This document shows positions 53,101-63,162 of a DNA stretch of 64,000 nt, one piece after another (positions within the stretch are counted from its first letter, which is position 1; every line of letters starts with the position of its first letter). The notes beneath the pieces are model-generated. The model made no database searches. It saw only the letters and a list, made by a program, of their open reading frames with translations, and was not told where the DNA came from. The translations under genes were made by a program, and so were the position numbers. The stretch is from the NCBI GenBank assembly GCA_018389105.1, contig JACATO010000921.1, positions 1 through 64,000 of the forward strand. Direction: 5' to 3'. Origin of the DNA: Nautilus pompilius. Taxonomy: Eukaryota > Mollusca > Cephalopoda > Nautilida > Nautilidae.

Positions 53101-54805
53101 GTGTTAAAAAAGTAGAAATATTTATATCTTTTGTTGTTATGATGTCTTTTCAGAATAAATAAAGAACAGACCATTTTGAAATGATTTTGGACACATGACC
53201 GGATGGTTGTTACTATTCTGCATTAATATATAATCAGTATCAATTTGATGTATCTTAGATTTCTCATTAAACAATCTAAAGGATATATTTAAATATAAAT
53301 GACCAATTTCATTTTGATCTTAATGATCTTTTCTATGAAACAGGTCAGCGGTAAATATTTATTCATTTTTATGTCTGTATTTCCAATTGATTGCTGAATA
53401 AACCTTCAAAGCATGAGTATTTGTTTCTTCTTATGTATTTCAGTATATTAGACAAATTTGTTGATACTGAAGCACTCTTATAATAAATGAACTTGATATA
53501 CCTTGGAACTCATTCTAGACCACATTTTATTTCCTTAATTATCATTCATGGTTTTGTTTATCTTACCCAGATGAGGAAGTTCTACTTTTATTGAATTGAT
53601 AAATTAGAACAAAAGATGAATGTAAAAAAAAAAAAAAATTAAATAATACAATTCAGAAGAATTAATCATAAAATTGATGTAACCACTGAGTTGTAAAGGC
53701 CTGCTCTTTGGCATTGCTCTCCTTTTCATGAACGAGGTAAAGATCGTTACTTTCAACAAACCATACGATCTTGTTATTGATAATTTAGAAAAATTGTTTG
53801 TATTGCACAACTAAATAGTTTAACCAAAGAAATATTTGTATCAAATTTATGTACATACTCGTAAATGTGTCACATCTCACCTGCATGAAGTAAAAACTAG
53901 TTAAAAGAACAAATTTTCAAGGAAGATCTCAGAGTTATTCGAAACATTATCAGATCTCTGACGGCGTTTCCATAAGAGAATGCTGAAGCAGCTTGTTGAG
54001 AAGCATTAGTTTCTTTTTGATAATTTAATTTTAATCAACCATTCTTCCACTAAAGACACAGATGTACCAAGTTTATTTATTAATGTTTGTGTGATCTGAT
54101 CAATATATTTCCTAACTTCTGTAAATTGTACAGCATAAGGGACACTCCAAACAAATGTTTTTGACAACATTAATAAAATATTCATGCTAAAGAGAACAAA
54201 TGTAATTAACGTTTGCACCAGGTTATTATTTGCCAGCTGAAAAATGCGATTTTGGGCCGACAACTACATAAAATTTGTACCCCATTTCTGTACTTGCACA
54301 TAGTGCAATTTTAGGTTTAGACATTTTTATATTTTATTTATATTTTAGAAAAACTGATTTTCTGCACAGAATTATTCTGTTCATGCATCTATGCAGGGCA
54401 ATTTATGGTCAGTGGCAAGATGATAGAAGAAACCAAATTATGGCATTTTGGAGCATTAGCCATTTAGGTATAAATGTTTAAGAGATACACAATATTAAAA
54501 TAAATAATAGATGTTTTGTTTTGCTTAAGTTTATACAACATCTTTAATTCTTCATTGGTTAACTTCTATAGCGTTAACATATTCCATTGGTAATCAGTAA
54601 TAGTAAGTGTTCAGTATTTTTACATGAAAAATTAACTTGAAAAATAAATATATATATGAGCAATATTTGATGTTATCTATACACATATTTTTGGTTTGTT
54701 ATTGGCAAGGAAAAATAGAAAATGGTTTGAAAGTAGATATTTGTATTGTATATCAATCAGCGGTTGCTACTGCTGACTACAGGATGAAGGTGTATCTAAA
54801 TGAGT
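44137..54805. repeat. 10.6-kb duplicated segment, copy 2
   Basis: This is the partner of 12010-22566 in direct orientation. The offset grows from about 32,127 at the left to 32,239 at the right, the net result of small indels and a ~230-base segment at 50386-50610 that copy 1 lacks. Near-identical tracts are about 44345-49690 and 51610-54805; the tract between them is clearly more diverged. Donor-like GTAAGT lies at 45258-45263 and 49706-49711. Apart from the possible minus-strand exon, no gene is visible. Confidence 0.92.
54006..54236 (-). CDS. Possible terminal exon, hydrophobic protein (copy 2)
   Basis: The reading frame is identical to that at 21756-21986, including the TTTTTCAG acceptor-like site just upstream and the TAA stop at 54006-54008. 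About 76 codons encode one hydrophobic segment and a polar, basic C-terminus. Because the surrounding DNA is also nearly identical, the match does not by itself show selection. The protein is not recognised, and no upstream exon or promoter was found. Confidence 0.25.
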   Translation of the reverse strand: MANNNLVQTLITFVLFSMNILLMLSKTFVWSVPYAVQFTEVRKYIDQITQTLINKLGTSVSLVEEWLIKIKLSKRN

Positions 54806-55927
54806 GGCTTAATTAAACCGAAATCTGAGGTTGTCATAAGAAAAGTTGTATTAGTAAAAGATAGATAAAACATATATTTAATCTTTGCAACAGTGTAAGG
54901 AAATATGGAAAGAGTCAATACAAAAGTAGCAGCAATTGATAACGTGATAAAGAAAAAAATATGTTTAATCTTAGAGGATTCTATAAGGCTCAATGGTTGT
55001 GGAAATACAGTTTTTATAAACCTTCAGGATATCATGATTATTTGATTCAATTATTTATTTAAAATATTCAGGAAAACGATATTATTTCATGAAGAAAACC
55101 TGAAATATATTATAACAAAATTTTACTAAATAGCATTTTCTAATATATTAATACATTACTGGTAAAATTTATTTTACAATTAATAAATATTAGAAATCTG
55201 TCCTCGTATTAATATTAAAAAGCAAATATTACAATATAATCTATAAAATACTTCATTAAAAAAGGATGTATAACAAATTTATTTAAAACCTATTCAAAGA
55301 AATTCTCCCAGGGAAGATTATTTATTCAACCATATTGATTTCCCGAATATTCAATGGTTTTAATAATTCTTTCAAAAAAGATTATTCTTCAAAGGATGAT
55401 TGCAAAATAAAAATGCCACAATGCCTTACCAGGCAGGTATTAAACGAGATCTATGTCGTAATTTAATGCGTAAACTTGGAATCACTTTAAGGTAAAATCA
55501 TCAAACATATTGCTGACTTTGTGTATGTAACAAAAACATCTGGATCCATGAAAAACATTCATTTTGTAGAATATTACAGGATTTTAAAAAATGTTATGCT
55601 TGAATTATATTTTTCACTTTTAGATGAAAGTAAATTTAATTGTACATTAAATATATTGAACTGACTTTTTAACATTGAAGAAATAAGTAGTGGAAAACCA
55701 TTTAAAATGAAAAATAAAGGACATGGAATTAGTAATAAACTTATTTAGATGTCTATTTACCAAAATGTTGAAACAATTCATAATTTAACCCTATTGATTT
55801 TGGCCATGTTCATCATTTTATGTTCAGTTTTCTAATAATATTTGTTTCATTCTTTGATAGAACAGGAAAAGGGAAACATTCATTTATTAGGCAGGTTGAT
55901 ATACAATCAAAACAGTTAGAAAATAAT
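54806..55927. repeat. S repeat block 2, first part
   Basis: 54806-55010 is unlike the paralogue after the duplication breakpoint. From GGTTGTGGAAATACAG (55014) the S monomer resumes, with TCATGATTATTTGATTCAA (55052, an empty site for the Tc1 element), AAAATGCCACAATGCCTTACC (55410), AAAGGACATGG (55718), and CAATCAAAACAGTTAGAAAA (55907). At about 55928 it is interrupted by a mariner remnant. Confidence 0.75.
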
Positions 55928-56489
55928 TTCTGAAGTGTCACTACTTGATCATGATGATGAGCAGTGTAGTGGAGCAGGATTGAACCCTTACGTTTTACCA
56001 ATGCCAGCTATCATTGGGACAGTTTCTGATGAACACCGTTTAATTAACGATAGTACTTTTCAGCTCCGATGTTTTTGGTTTCTTATGACGAGCGAAGAGA
56101 AGATCTCCAATCGACAATTTTGTTGTTGTTCATTCAACTCGTGAGGCACCTGCTTGTCAAGATTTTTCACCTTTCCAATTGCATCAAGATACCGGAAAAC
56201 AATTCCAGTGCATACGTCAAACTCTACAGCAATTTCTCACTGTTTTTCTTGAATCAGCTTTAGGTGAGGCTTTCAGATGGTCTTCATCACAGCTGGAAGG
56301 ACATCAGCTATATTCCTCATCTTCAAGGTTCACATCTCCTGATCGAAAATTTGCAAATCATCGTTGCACTGTGCGCTCATTTGCTGTGTCATCGCCCCAT
56401 GCCTGCTTAATGCTACGAGTTGCCTCACTCGCTTTGCAGCCTGGTTTGAACTCGTGGAGCAAAATGGCACGAAAATCTTTTCTATCCAC
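55928..56489 (-). pseudogene. Mariner (DD34D, irritans-like) transposase relic
   Basis: On the minus strand from about 56489 the start DRKDFRAILLHEF is followed by GCKASEATRSIKQAWGDDT, ANERTVQR, FRSGDVNLEDEE, TVREIAVEF, YLDAIGKVKNLDKQVPHELN and SSLVIRNQKHRS. These are the helix-turn-helix and linker parts of a mariner transposase. The sequence then jumps to AEKYYR, VHQKL and LVKRKGSILLHYTAHHHDQ, so the central block with the first catalytic aspartate (the CDEKW region) is deleted. The frame also has several stops. It ends at 55928 against S-repeat sequence, before the third catalytic residue. No terminal inverted repeats were found. It is a dead copy, older than the element at 57170. Confidence 0.88.
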
Positions 56490-57167
56490 GCTTCACTCAG
56501 AACCTTGAAGCAAATATCAATTTTATGATTTTTAAAAGAGTAGGTTTTGTGGTGTAATGTATTCTAGAGCACACGCTATAAAACGATACATAGCTTATCT
56601 ATATACACCTTCACAAGCAGGTAAAAAATGAGCCCGAAATTAACAATGTAAAAATTGATAGAACGTTTGTAAGGACCTAATACCTTAGAGTTACGTTTCA
56701 TCAAAAATAAAATGACAAGTCTGAAGAATATATCTGAATTATTGTATTTTTTGTTTTATATTAATATTGAAAAATCTAGTGTTATGGAGTGAGGTTATGT
56801 TTACATGCCTGCAAAGAGCTATTTTTAAATACACACTCCATTCATAAAATTAGTTATATATACATCATTTAAAATTGATATCAAATTTTTCCTCTATGCG
56901 TATTAGATTAACAATAACAAGTGCTGATAAATTAAGAGTGGGAATCAGTTTTCAATTAAAAAAGAAATGGCAGATAAATTAAAGACTAGTCGTTACATCA
57001 AATATGGGTCATCAGTATATTCAGTGACATGTATGTTTGTTTTTAGATAAAGATTTATTAAACTTTGTTTGTAATTATATAATTTAAAATTATACAACTT
57101 GATTTCTAATTTCAATTTTAATATATATTCCTGATTGAAATCTTGATAAAATCTTAAAGTTGGTACA
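56490..57167. other. No supported gene
   Basis: I see nothing recognisable. The first part may include the untranslated 5' portion of the mariner relic, but no terminal repeat is evident. Confidence 0.45.
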
Positions 57168-57169
57168 TA

Positions 57170-57281
57170 CAGGGTGCGGCAAAATGATCTGACACATTTG
57201 TATTTTTAATAAAAGCCAAAGAGAGTAAAGAACGAAAAATTTGTTTTTATTTTCGAAATGTACATAGAATGCCATTTTGTT
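57170..57281 (+). repeat. Left terminal inverted repeat of the DD41D element
   Basis: This 112-bp repeat starts CAGGGTGCGGCAAAATGATC and pairs with 58415-58526, with a single G/T difference (CCAAAGAGAG against CCAAATAGAG). Confidence 0.95.
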
Positions 57282-57332
57282 CCAATTGATGCATTGTTGA
57301 CATTTTGTTTCATTTCATTTTCAGTTGCCGAC

Positions 57333-58414
57333 ATGAATTGTATGGGTGAACATCGCACTTTCATCGTGGAAACCTTTATCAAAAACAACGAATCCGTAAT
57401 TGCAACACAAAGAGCATTCCGTGTACACTTCAGGCTTGGTAGACATGATCCTGTACCTACTCGAAACGCGATTTTGTTATGGGTTACCAACTTTAGAGCT
57501 AGTGGATCAGCATTGAAACGAAAATCAACCGGCCGACCTCGGACTGCCAGAACTCCGGAAAATGTGGCAGCGGTAAGAGGTTCAGTTCAACAGTCTTCAC
57601 GACGTTCAGCACGGAAACACGCCGCTGCTCTTAGCCTTTCCGATAGAAGTTTGCGAAGAATTCTTCACATGGAACTGCAAATACATCCGTACGAAATGAT
57701 GTTGGCACAACAACTCAGCGAAAGAGACTTTAAACTCGCAGAGCATCGTGTTTGGAAATTCAACAACATGTCCCCCGTGCAGCTGTTGTGTTGTTCAGTG
57801 ACGAGGCGCATTTTCACCTGTGTGGCAGCGTGAATAAGCAAAACTTACGATACTGGGCCGAGAACAACCCTCGTGAGTTGCACCAACGCCCTTTGCATTG
57901 TCCTCGGGTAACCATATGGTGTGTGGTAGCAGAATTTGGCATTTGGGGTCCTTACTTCTTCGAAGAAGACGATGTTACAGTGACTGTGAACTCTGATCGA
58001 TATTGTGTGATGCTAGAGACTTTTCTGAAACGCAAATTGAATGAACTTGACGATAAGGACAATGTTTGGTTTCAACAGGATGGGGCAACAGCCCACACTT
58101 CTCGACGTGCGATGGGAATTTTGAGGGAGATGTTCCCCGGTCATTTGATTTCATTGCGTGGTGACATCGGTTGGCCCGCCCGATCACCTGATTTGAACCC
58201 GTGTGATTTTTTTCTGTGGGGATATCTGAAATCAAAGGTATACACTCATCGCCCTCGATCTATTGAGCGATTAAAAGATGTCATTCGCCAAGAAATTGCT
58301 GCCATTCCACATGAAATGACCTGCCGGGTTATGGACAACTTTCATGAACGCCTTCGACAGTGTGTGGACAATAACGGTACCCACTTGAGTGATTTAATTT
58401 TCAAAAAAAAATGA
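57333..58414 (+). pseudogene. DD41D transposase, disrupted by one frameshift
   Basis: The frame opens at ATG 57333 (MNCMGEHRTF) with an N-terminal helix-turn-helix region (ATQRAFRVHF, PTRNAILLWVTNF) and a GRPRTARTPENVAAVRGSV linker, then continues through RRSARKHAAALSLSDRSLRRI. Near 57731-57750 the reading shifts: the second frame carries LEIQQHVPRAAVVLFSDEAHF with the first catalytic Asp, WFQQDGATAH with the second, and RSPDLNPCDFFLWGYL with the third, 41 residues after the second. It stops at TGA 58412-58414. Total length would be about 360 residues, normal for the group, so one missing base explains the break. An in-frame ATG at 57258 lies within the terminal repeat and is a less likely start. 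The enzyme cuts and pastes the element at TA sites in the nucleus. Confidence 0.93.
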
Positions 58415-58526
58415 AACAAAATGGCATTCTATGTACATTTCGAAAATAAAAACAAATTTTTCGTTCTTTACTCTATTTGGCTTTTATTAAAAATACAAAT
58501 GTGTCAGATCATTTTGCCGCACCCTG
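58415..58526 (-). repeat. Right terminal inverted repeat of the DD41D element
   Basis: This is the inverted partner of 57170-57281, ending GCCGCACCCTG against the TA duplication. Confidence 0.95.
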
Positions 58527-58528
58527 TA

Positions 58529-59160
58529 TATGTGATTTACTTATTCTTAGATTATCCGTTCTTATGTACCCTGACGAATATTTAGCAATTATTTACTATC
58601 AATAGTTCAAAACATTATAAGCAATGCAATGTTTGACTGTACGATTATAATAATGAGTTGGAGCCATTAATCTTAATAAATATGTTATATACATAAAGGA
58701 TAATACTTCCTCTTTAATCTTTTGAAATTAAAAGGAATGTTGGATCATCGGGCTATACAACATTGTATGATTAAGTTAATTAAATTAACTACTTTATACT
58801 TATCTAGAGTTAATAAACAGTATGACAAAGTTGGATATGCCAAATAAAAAAACCTTTTTTATAAATAATGTCTTAAAGTTAAAATAAATTAAAGCTAACA
58901 TCAAGTGCATAATTAACTAAATTATTTCTATATTTTTATTTGTTTCAATTTAAGTATCTTAGGTATTTTTTATTTCCTCCAAGAAATTGAAATTTCAAAA
59001 AAAATATTTTGTAGAAAAGCTTTTCAGAAAAAAATGTTTAAACATTTATTTAAAACTGAGTTTTTTGTATTTTACACATTATAATAAAATCTATTAAGTG
59101 AGTTGAAGAAACTCAAATACTTTAATTTTTTAAGATTATCATTACTCTCCTTCTGTTAGT
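58529..59160. other. No supported gene
   Basis: This is AT-rich sequence right of the DD41D element. I found no repeat partner and no empty-site paralogue for that insertion. Confidence 0.45.
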
Positions 59161-60290
59161 TCAAAAATAAGTTATACAGACCTGATAAAATAATTATAAT
59201 TCTGAAGGATTAGTTTTAAAATTTGTGTAAGTATTAAGTTGTAGATTACTGCTATTTTGTATTGATTTTCTTTTCATGAATGATTAAAAGTGAGTTACTG
59301 TCAACATACGAGATGATCTTTTTACTCTTAATTTAAAATTGTTAGTATTGCTGATATATTAATGCAAACGTTTACCTAAAAGAAATAATTGTATCAAGGT
59401 TATGTACATGAAGATGTCACAGTTTATCTGCATAAAATAAAATCGAGTTCCAAAAGCAACCAAAGTATCAAAGAATATCATTTCTATATGCAAAACACTA
59501 TGAATTCTGTGGGGGTCTTTACATAAGAGAAAGGTAAAGCACCATGTTGATAAGCATTAGTTTGAAAATTTACTTTTAGTATGTCTACTGCTAACCTCTC
59601 GGAAATATAATGTTTATGTTCAATATATTTTCTAGCTTTTCGAAATTGTACAGAACAAAGAACATTAAAATCTGAGGTTTTTGATAACTTTAATAAAATT
59701 GTTATGCTAAGCAGATAAAAATATAGTTAATTTTCACCAGGTTATTATTCGCTAGCTATAAAATGCGATCTGCGCGCCGACAAGTACATAAAACTTGCAC
59801 TCCATTTGTCTACCTACACAGAGTGAAATTCTACAACAAATGGAGCTACATTAAGTTACACTGTTTTATATTTTAGGAAATCTGATTTTCTGTGCATAAT
59901 TATTCATGCATCTATGCAAGCCAGTTTATGGTCAGTATCAAGATTCCTGAAGAAACTGAATTATGGCAATTTGGATTCTTAACCATTTAGATAAAAATGT
60001 ATAGACCGTTTTTATATTAACTTCATACAACAGTTTGAATTTTATACTGGTTAACATCACCAACATCAAAATATTCCACTGGAAAAACAGTAATATTAAA
60101 TGTTCAGTATCTTTATGATTAATACTTGTAAAATAACATTAAAAAGGAAGTGTATATATATTCAATTTTTAATTTTATCTATACACATCTTTCTAGTTTG
60201 CTTTTGGCAAGGAACAACAAAAAATGTTTTAACATTAGACATTTGTATTACATATCAAACAGCCGCAACTGTTCAAAGATTTAAATAATT
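59161..60290. repeat. Old third copy of the 21.4-22.5 kb region
   Basis: This aligns with 21390-22530 and 53630-54770 at much lower identity. Shared marks include TTTTCATGAA (59271), ATTATGTACAT-like sequence (59400), the CACCAGGTTATTATT block (59736), GCGCCGACAAGTACATAAAA (59774), CATGCATCTATGCA (59907), CATTTAGATAAAAATGTATA (59984) and TTTTGGCAAGGAA (60203). It shows what the region looks like without recent homogenisation. Confidence 0.85.
59556..59756 (-). pseudogene. Decayed homologue of the possible terminal exon
   Basis: This is the minus-strand counterpart of 21756-21986. It keeps an AG (TTTTATAG) at the acceptor position and the AATAATAACCTGGTG beginning, but internal indels and stops remove the frame. 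If the intact copies code for protein, this copy has lost that role. Confidence 0.5.
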
Positions 60291-61607
60291 TTTTAAAGGT
60301 TATTCTTCAAAGAGTGATTGTGAAATAAAAATGCCACAATGTTTAACTAGCAGATAATAAACCATAACTAAGACGCAATTTAATACGTATATTTATAATC
60401 TTCACAAATAAACCTGTAAAGTTAGATTTTAAAATATATTTCTGAAGTCGTTGCGTGCATAGCAAAAATATCTGCTGCCAGTCAAAAACATTAATTTTAG
60501 AGAATTTTGAAAATTTTTATGGTTCAAAGATATAACATTATCATTTGAATATAAGTATTATTTTCACTTTGAAAAATTACAATAAATTTTAAAATGATCA
60601 TAAACTAATTGTGATTCTTTCAGAGGAAAAAAACACCACGTAAAAAATTTAAATTTTAATAAAATATATTAAAATGACCTTTTTAATATTGAAAAAAAAA
60701 TAAATAATGGTAAATCATTTAAAAATAAAAAATAGAGAGAAAATCTATAAGTGATATATTTATTTAATTTGTATTTACAAAGTATTGAAACAATTCAAGT
60801 CATTCAATCTATTCATTTTGCCAATGTTTACCATTTCATGCTCAGGTTTTAAGAATATTTGATTTAGTCTTTAATAACTAGGAAAACGTCTACACTTATT
60901 TATTTGACAGGTTGAACTTTTTAAGAAACAGTTTTGAAAAATAATTTGGTAATTAATATCCTTCTGTACTTGTTAGGTTCTCATGAAAAAACAAGTTTAT
61001 ATATTCTAATAACATATAACACTAATTTTTTATTCAAGAACTATCCAGTATATTGTGTTTGAAATATTAAAACTAATACTCGAATAAATGATGTTATATT
61101 GAAAACTGAAAATGCCATTAAAAAACAGAAATGCCATTAATTTTACCCATATTTGTAATATTAAAACATTACTGACTACATCACTTATAAAATGAAATGA
61201 ATATTGTTTTTAAATTAATATTATGATCTCATTATCATTTAGAAAAAATATCTGAAATTATAAATAGACATTTTATAAATTTATTTTGATTAGTATTTAA
61301 AACAAAAATGATTAATCCATAGATGCCCGAAAAATTCATTCAATAAATTCCATGAATGGGTTTCAGGCAAAGCAGCTTTTATTGAAGAAAAACATACTCC
61401 AAATTTTGAGAATTAGTGATTAACCTATTATGATCATCAAATAAATTGCATCATTTATTAACTAATCTGTTAGAATATTTACATGTTGAAGAATTAATTA
61501 TCTTTCTGAACTATTCGAAATTAACATTCAAAAATAATTACCAATATTTCTGTCAGATTTACTGGTTGTGGATATACATTTTCTCTCCACCTTCAAGATG
61601 TCATGAT
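60291..61607. repeat. S repeat block 2, second part
   Basis: S landmarks occur in order: GAAATAAAAATGCCACAATG (60325), CCATGTTTACC-like sequence (60820), AATATTAAAACATTACTGAC (61156), and GGTTGTGGATATACATTTTC (61564), followed by CTCTCCACCTTCAAGATG, which closely matches 23557. The Tc1 element then interrupts at 61608. No gene is visible. Confidence 0.75.
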
Positions 61608-61609
61608 TA

Positions 61610-61811
61610 CAGGTACATCGCAAAAAATTAGAATATCATGGAAGAGTTCATTTTTTTCTGTAATTTATTTAAAACAGTGAAACTTTCATATATTCTAGAT
61701 TCATTACACATAAAGTGAAATATTTCAAACCTTTTTTGTTTTAATTTTGATGATTATGGCTTGCAGCTCATAAAAATCAAAAATCAACTATCTCAAAATA
61801 TTAGAATATTT
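61610..61811 (+). repeat. Left inverted repeat of the Tc1-like element
   Basis: The outer motif AAAAAATTAGAATATC lies at 61622 and the inner motif AAAATATTAGAATATT near 61796. It pairs with 62957-63160 with many differences, so the element is not freshly inserted. Confidence 0.88.
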
Positions 61812-61882
61812 AATAAGATCAATAAAAAAGGATTTATAATATAGAAATGTTGAACTTCTGAAAAGTATGTTCATTTATGCAC

Positions 61883-62874
61883 TCAATACTTGGTTGGGGC
61901 TCCTTTTGCATGAATCACTGCATCAATGCAGCATGGCATGGAGGCGATCAACCTGTGGCAATGATGAGGTGTTATGGAAGCCCAGGTTGCTTTGACAGCG
62001 GCCTTCAGCTTGTCTGTATTGTTGGGTCTGGTGTCTCTCAACTTCCTCTTGACAATACCCCATAGATTCTCTATGAGGTTCAGGTCAGTCGACTTGGCTG
62101 GCCAATCAAGCATGGTAATATCATGGTCAGCAAACCAGTTATTAGTAGTATTGGCACTGTGGGCAGGTGCCAAGTCCTGCTGGAAAAGGAAAGCAGCATC
62201 TCCATAAAGCTTGTCAGCAGACGGAAGCATGAAGTGCTCTAAAATCTCCTGGTAGACAGCTGAGTTGACATTGGACTTAATAAAACACAGTGGACCAATA
62301 CCAGCAGATGATATGGCACCCAAAATCATCACTGGTTGTGGAAACTTCACACTGGACTTCAAGCAACTTGGATTCTGTGCCTCTCCACTCTTCCTTCAGA
62401 CTGTGGAACCTTGATTTCCAAATGAAATGCAAAATTTACTTTCATCTCAAAAGAGGACTTTGGACCACTGAACAATGGTCCAGTTCTTTCTCTCCTTAGC
62501 CCAGGTACGATGCTCCTGATGTTGTCTTTGGTTCAGGAGTGGCTTGACACTAGGAATGCGACACTTGTAGCCCATTTCCTGGACACGTCTGTGCGTGGTG
62601 GCTCTTTATGCACTGACTCCAGCTTCAGTCCACTCCTTGTGAAGCTTTCCCAAGTTCTTGAATCGGCTTTGCTTGACAATCCTCTCAAGGCTGCAGTCAT
62701 CCCTCTTGCTTGTGCACCTTTTCCTACCACACTTTTCCCTTCCAGTCAACTTTCTGTGAATATGCTTTGATACAGCACTCTGCGAACAGCCAGCCCTTTC
62801 AACAATGACCTTCTGTGGCTTAGGGTGTCAATGAGTGTTTTCTGGACAACTGTCAAGTCAGCAGTCTTCCCCAT
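61883..62874 (-). pseudogene. Tc1-like transposase, broken
   Basis: It reads from ATG 62874-62872 (MGKTADLTVVQKTLIDTL) to TGA 61885-61883. After a small deletion and frame change near the start come KVIVERAGCSQSAVSKHI (helix-turn-helix), GRKRCTSKRD (basic linker), SLERIVKQSRFKNLGKLHKE and RVQEMGYKCRIPSVKPLL. The catalytic core keeps DESKF after an in-frame stop, QQDLAPAH, and STDLNLIENLW, with 34 residues between the second Asp and the Glu. Three nonsense codons are visible: after GVSA, before DESKF and before RKSGEA. The last 159 codons are open. About 330 codons fits the family. The wording closely resembles Tc1 transposases abundant in teleost fish, from my memory of that family. Confidence 0.92.
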
Positions 62875-62956
62875 GATTATGGTTGTGTGTACTGAACCAG
62901 TCTGAGAGATTCATGGTATTTATACTGCATGGATAGTGATTTACTCAAACTCAAAA

Positions 62957-63160
62957 TGGAATATTCTAATATTTTGAGATATGTTTTTTTTCTATTTTTT
63001 GAGCTGTAGGCCGTAATTATCAAAATGAAAATTAAAAAATGCTGGAAACATTTTAGTTTACATGTAATGAGTCTAGAATGTATACAATTTTCACTTTCTG
63101 AAATAACTGACAAAAAATATTGAACTAACACAATATTCTAATTTTTTTTAGATACACCTA
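62957..63160 (-). repeat. Right inverted repeat of the Tc1-like element
   Basis: The inner motif GGAATATTCTAATATTTTGA lies at 62959 and the outer motif CAATATTCTAATTTTT near 63131, ending GATACACCTA before the TA duplication. Confidence 0.88.
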
Positions 63161-63162
63161 TA

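Larger units (their letters stand above)
57170..58526. mobile_element. Mariner-type DNA transposon with DD41D transposase
   Basis: This 1357-bp element begins CAGGGTGCGGC and ends GCCGCACCCTG, flanked by the TA target duplication at 57168-57169 and 58527-58528. It carries 112-bp terminal inverted repeats (57170-57281 and 58415-58526) that I align with only one mismatch. It contains one transposase gene whose stop codon abuts the right repeat. The near-perfect repeats and single frameshift suggest a recent insertion. The catalytic spacing matches the DD41D group of the IS630-Tc1-mariner superfamily. Confidence 0.95.
61610..63160. mobile_element. Tc1-like transposon (DD34E, IR/DR type)
   Basis: This 1551-bp element is flanked by TA at 61608-61609 and 63161-63162. 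Ends read CAGGTACATC and GATACACCTA. Terminal inverted repeats are long (about 202 bases, 61610-61811, and 204 bases, 62957-63160) but visibly diverged from each other. Each contains an outer and an inner copy of a TTAGAATATT motif, the IR/DR arrangement of some Tc1 elements. The paralogous S repeats at 23568-23590 and 55050-55070 read straight through TCATGATTATTTGA, giving two empty sites that confirm the insertion. The transposase runs on the minus strand and is broken. Confidence 0.95.

Noticed and set aside
55935-56508. Plus-strand frames of 64 to 109 codons
   Set aside because: They are antisense to the mariner transposase relic, whose motifs are clear on the minus strand.
57206-57490. 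94-codon minus-strand frame, and another minus-strand frame at 57975-58235
   Set aside because: Both are antisense to the DD41D transposase.
62290-62770. Plus-strand frames of 69 and 86 codons
   Set aside because: They are antisense shadows of the Tc1 transposase, which reads on the minus strand.
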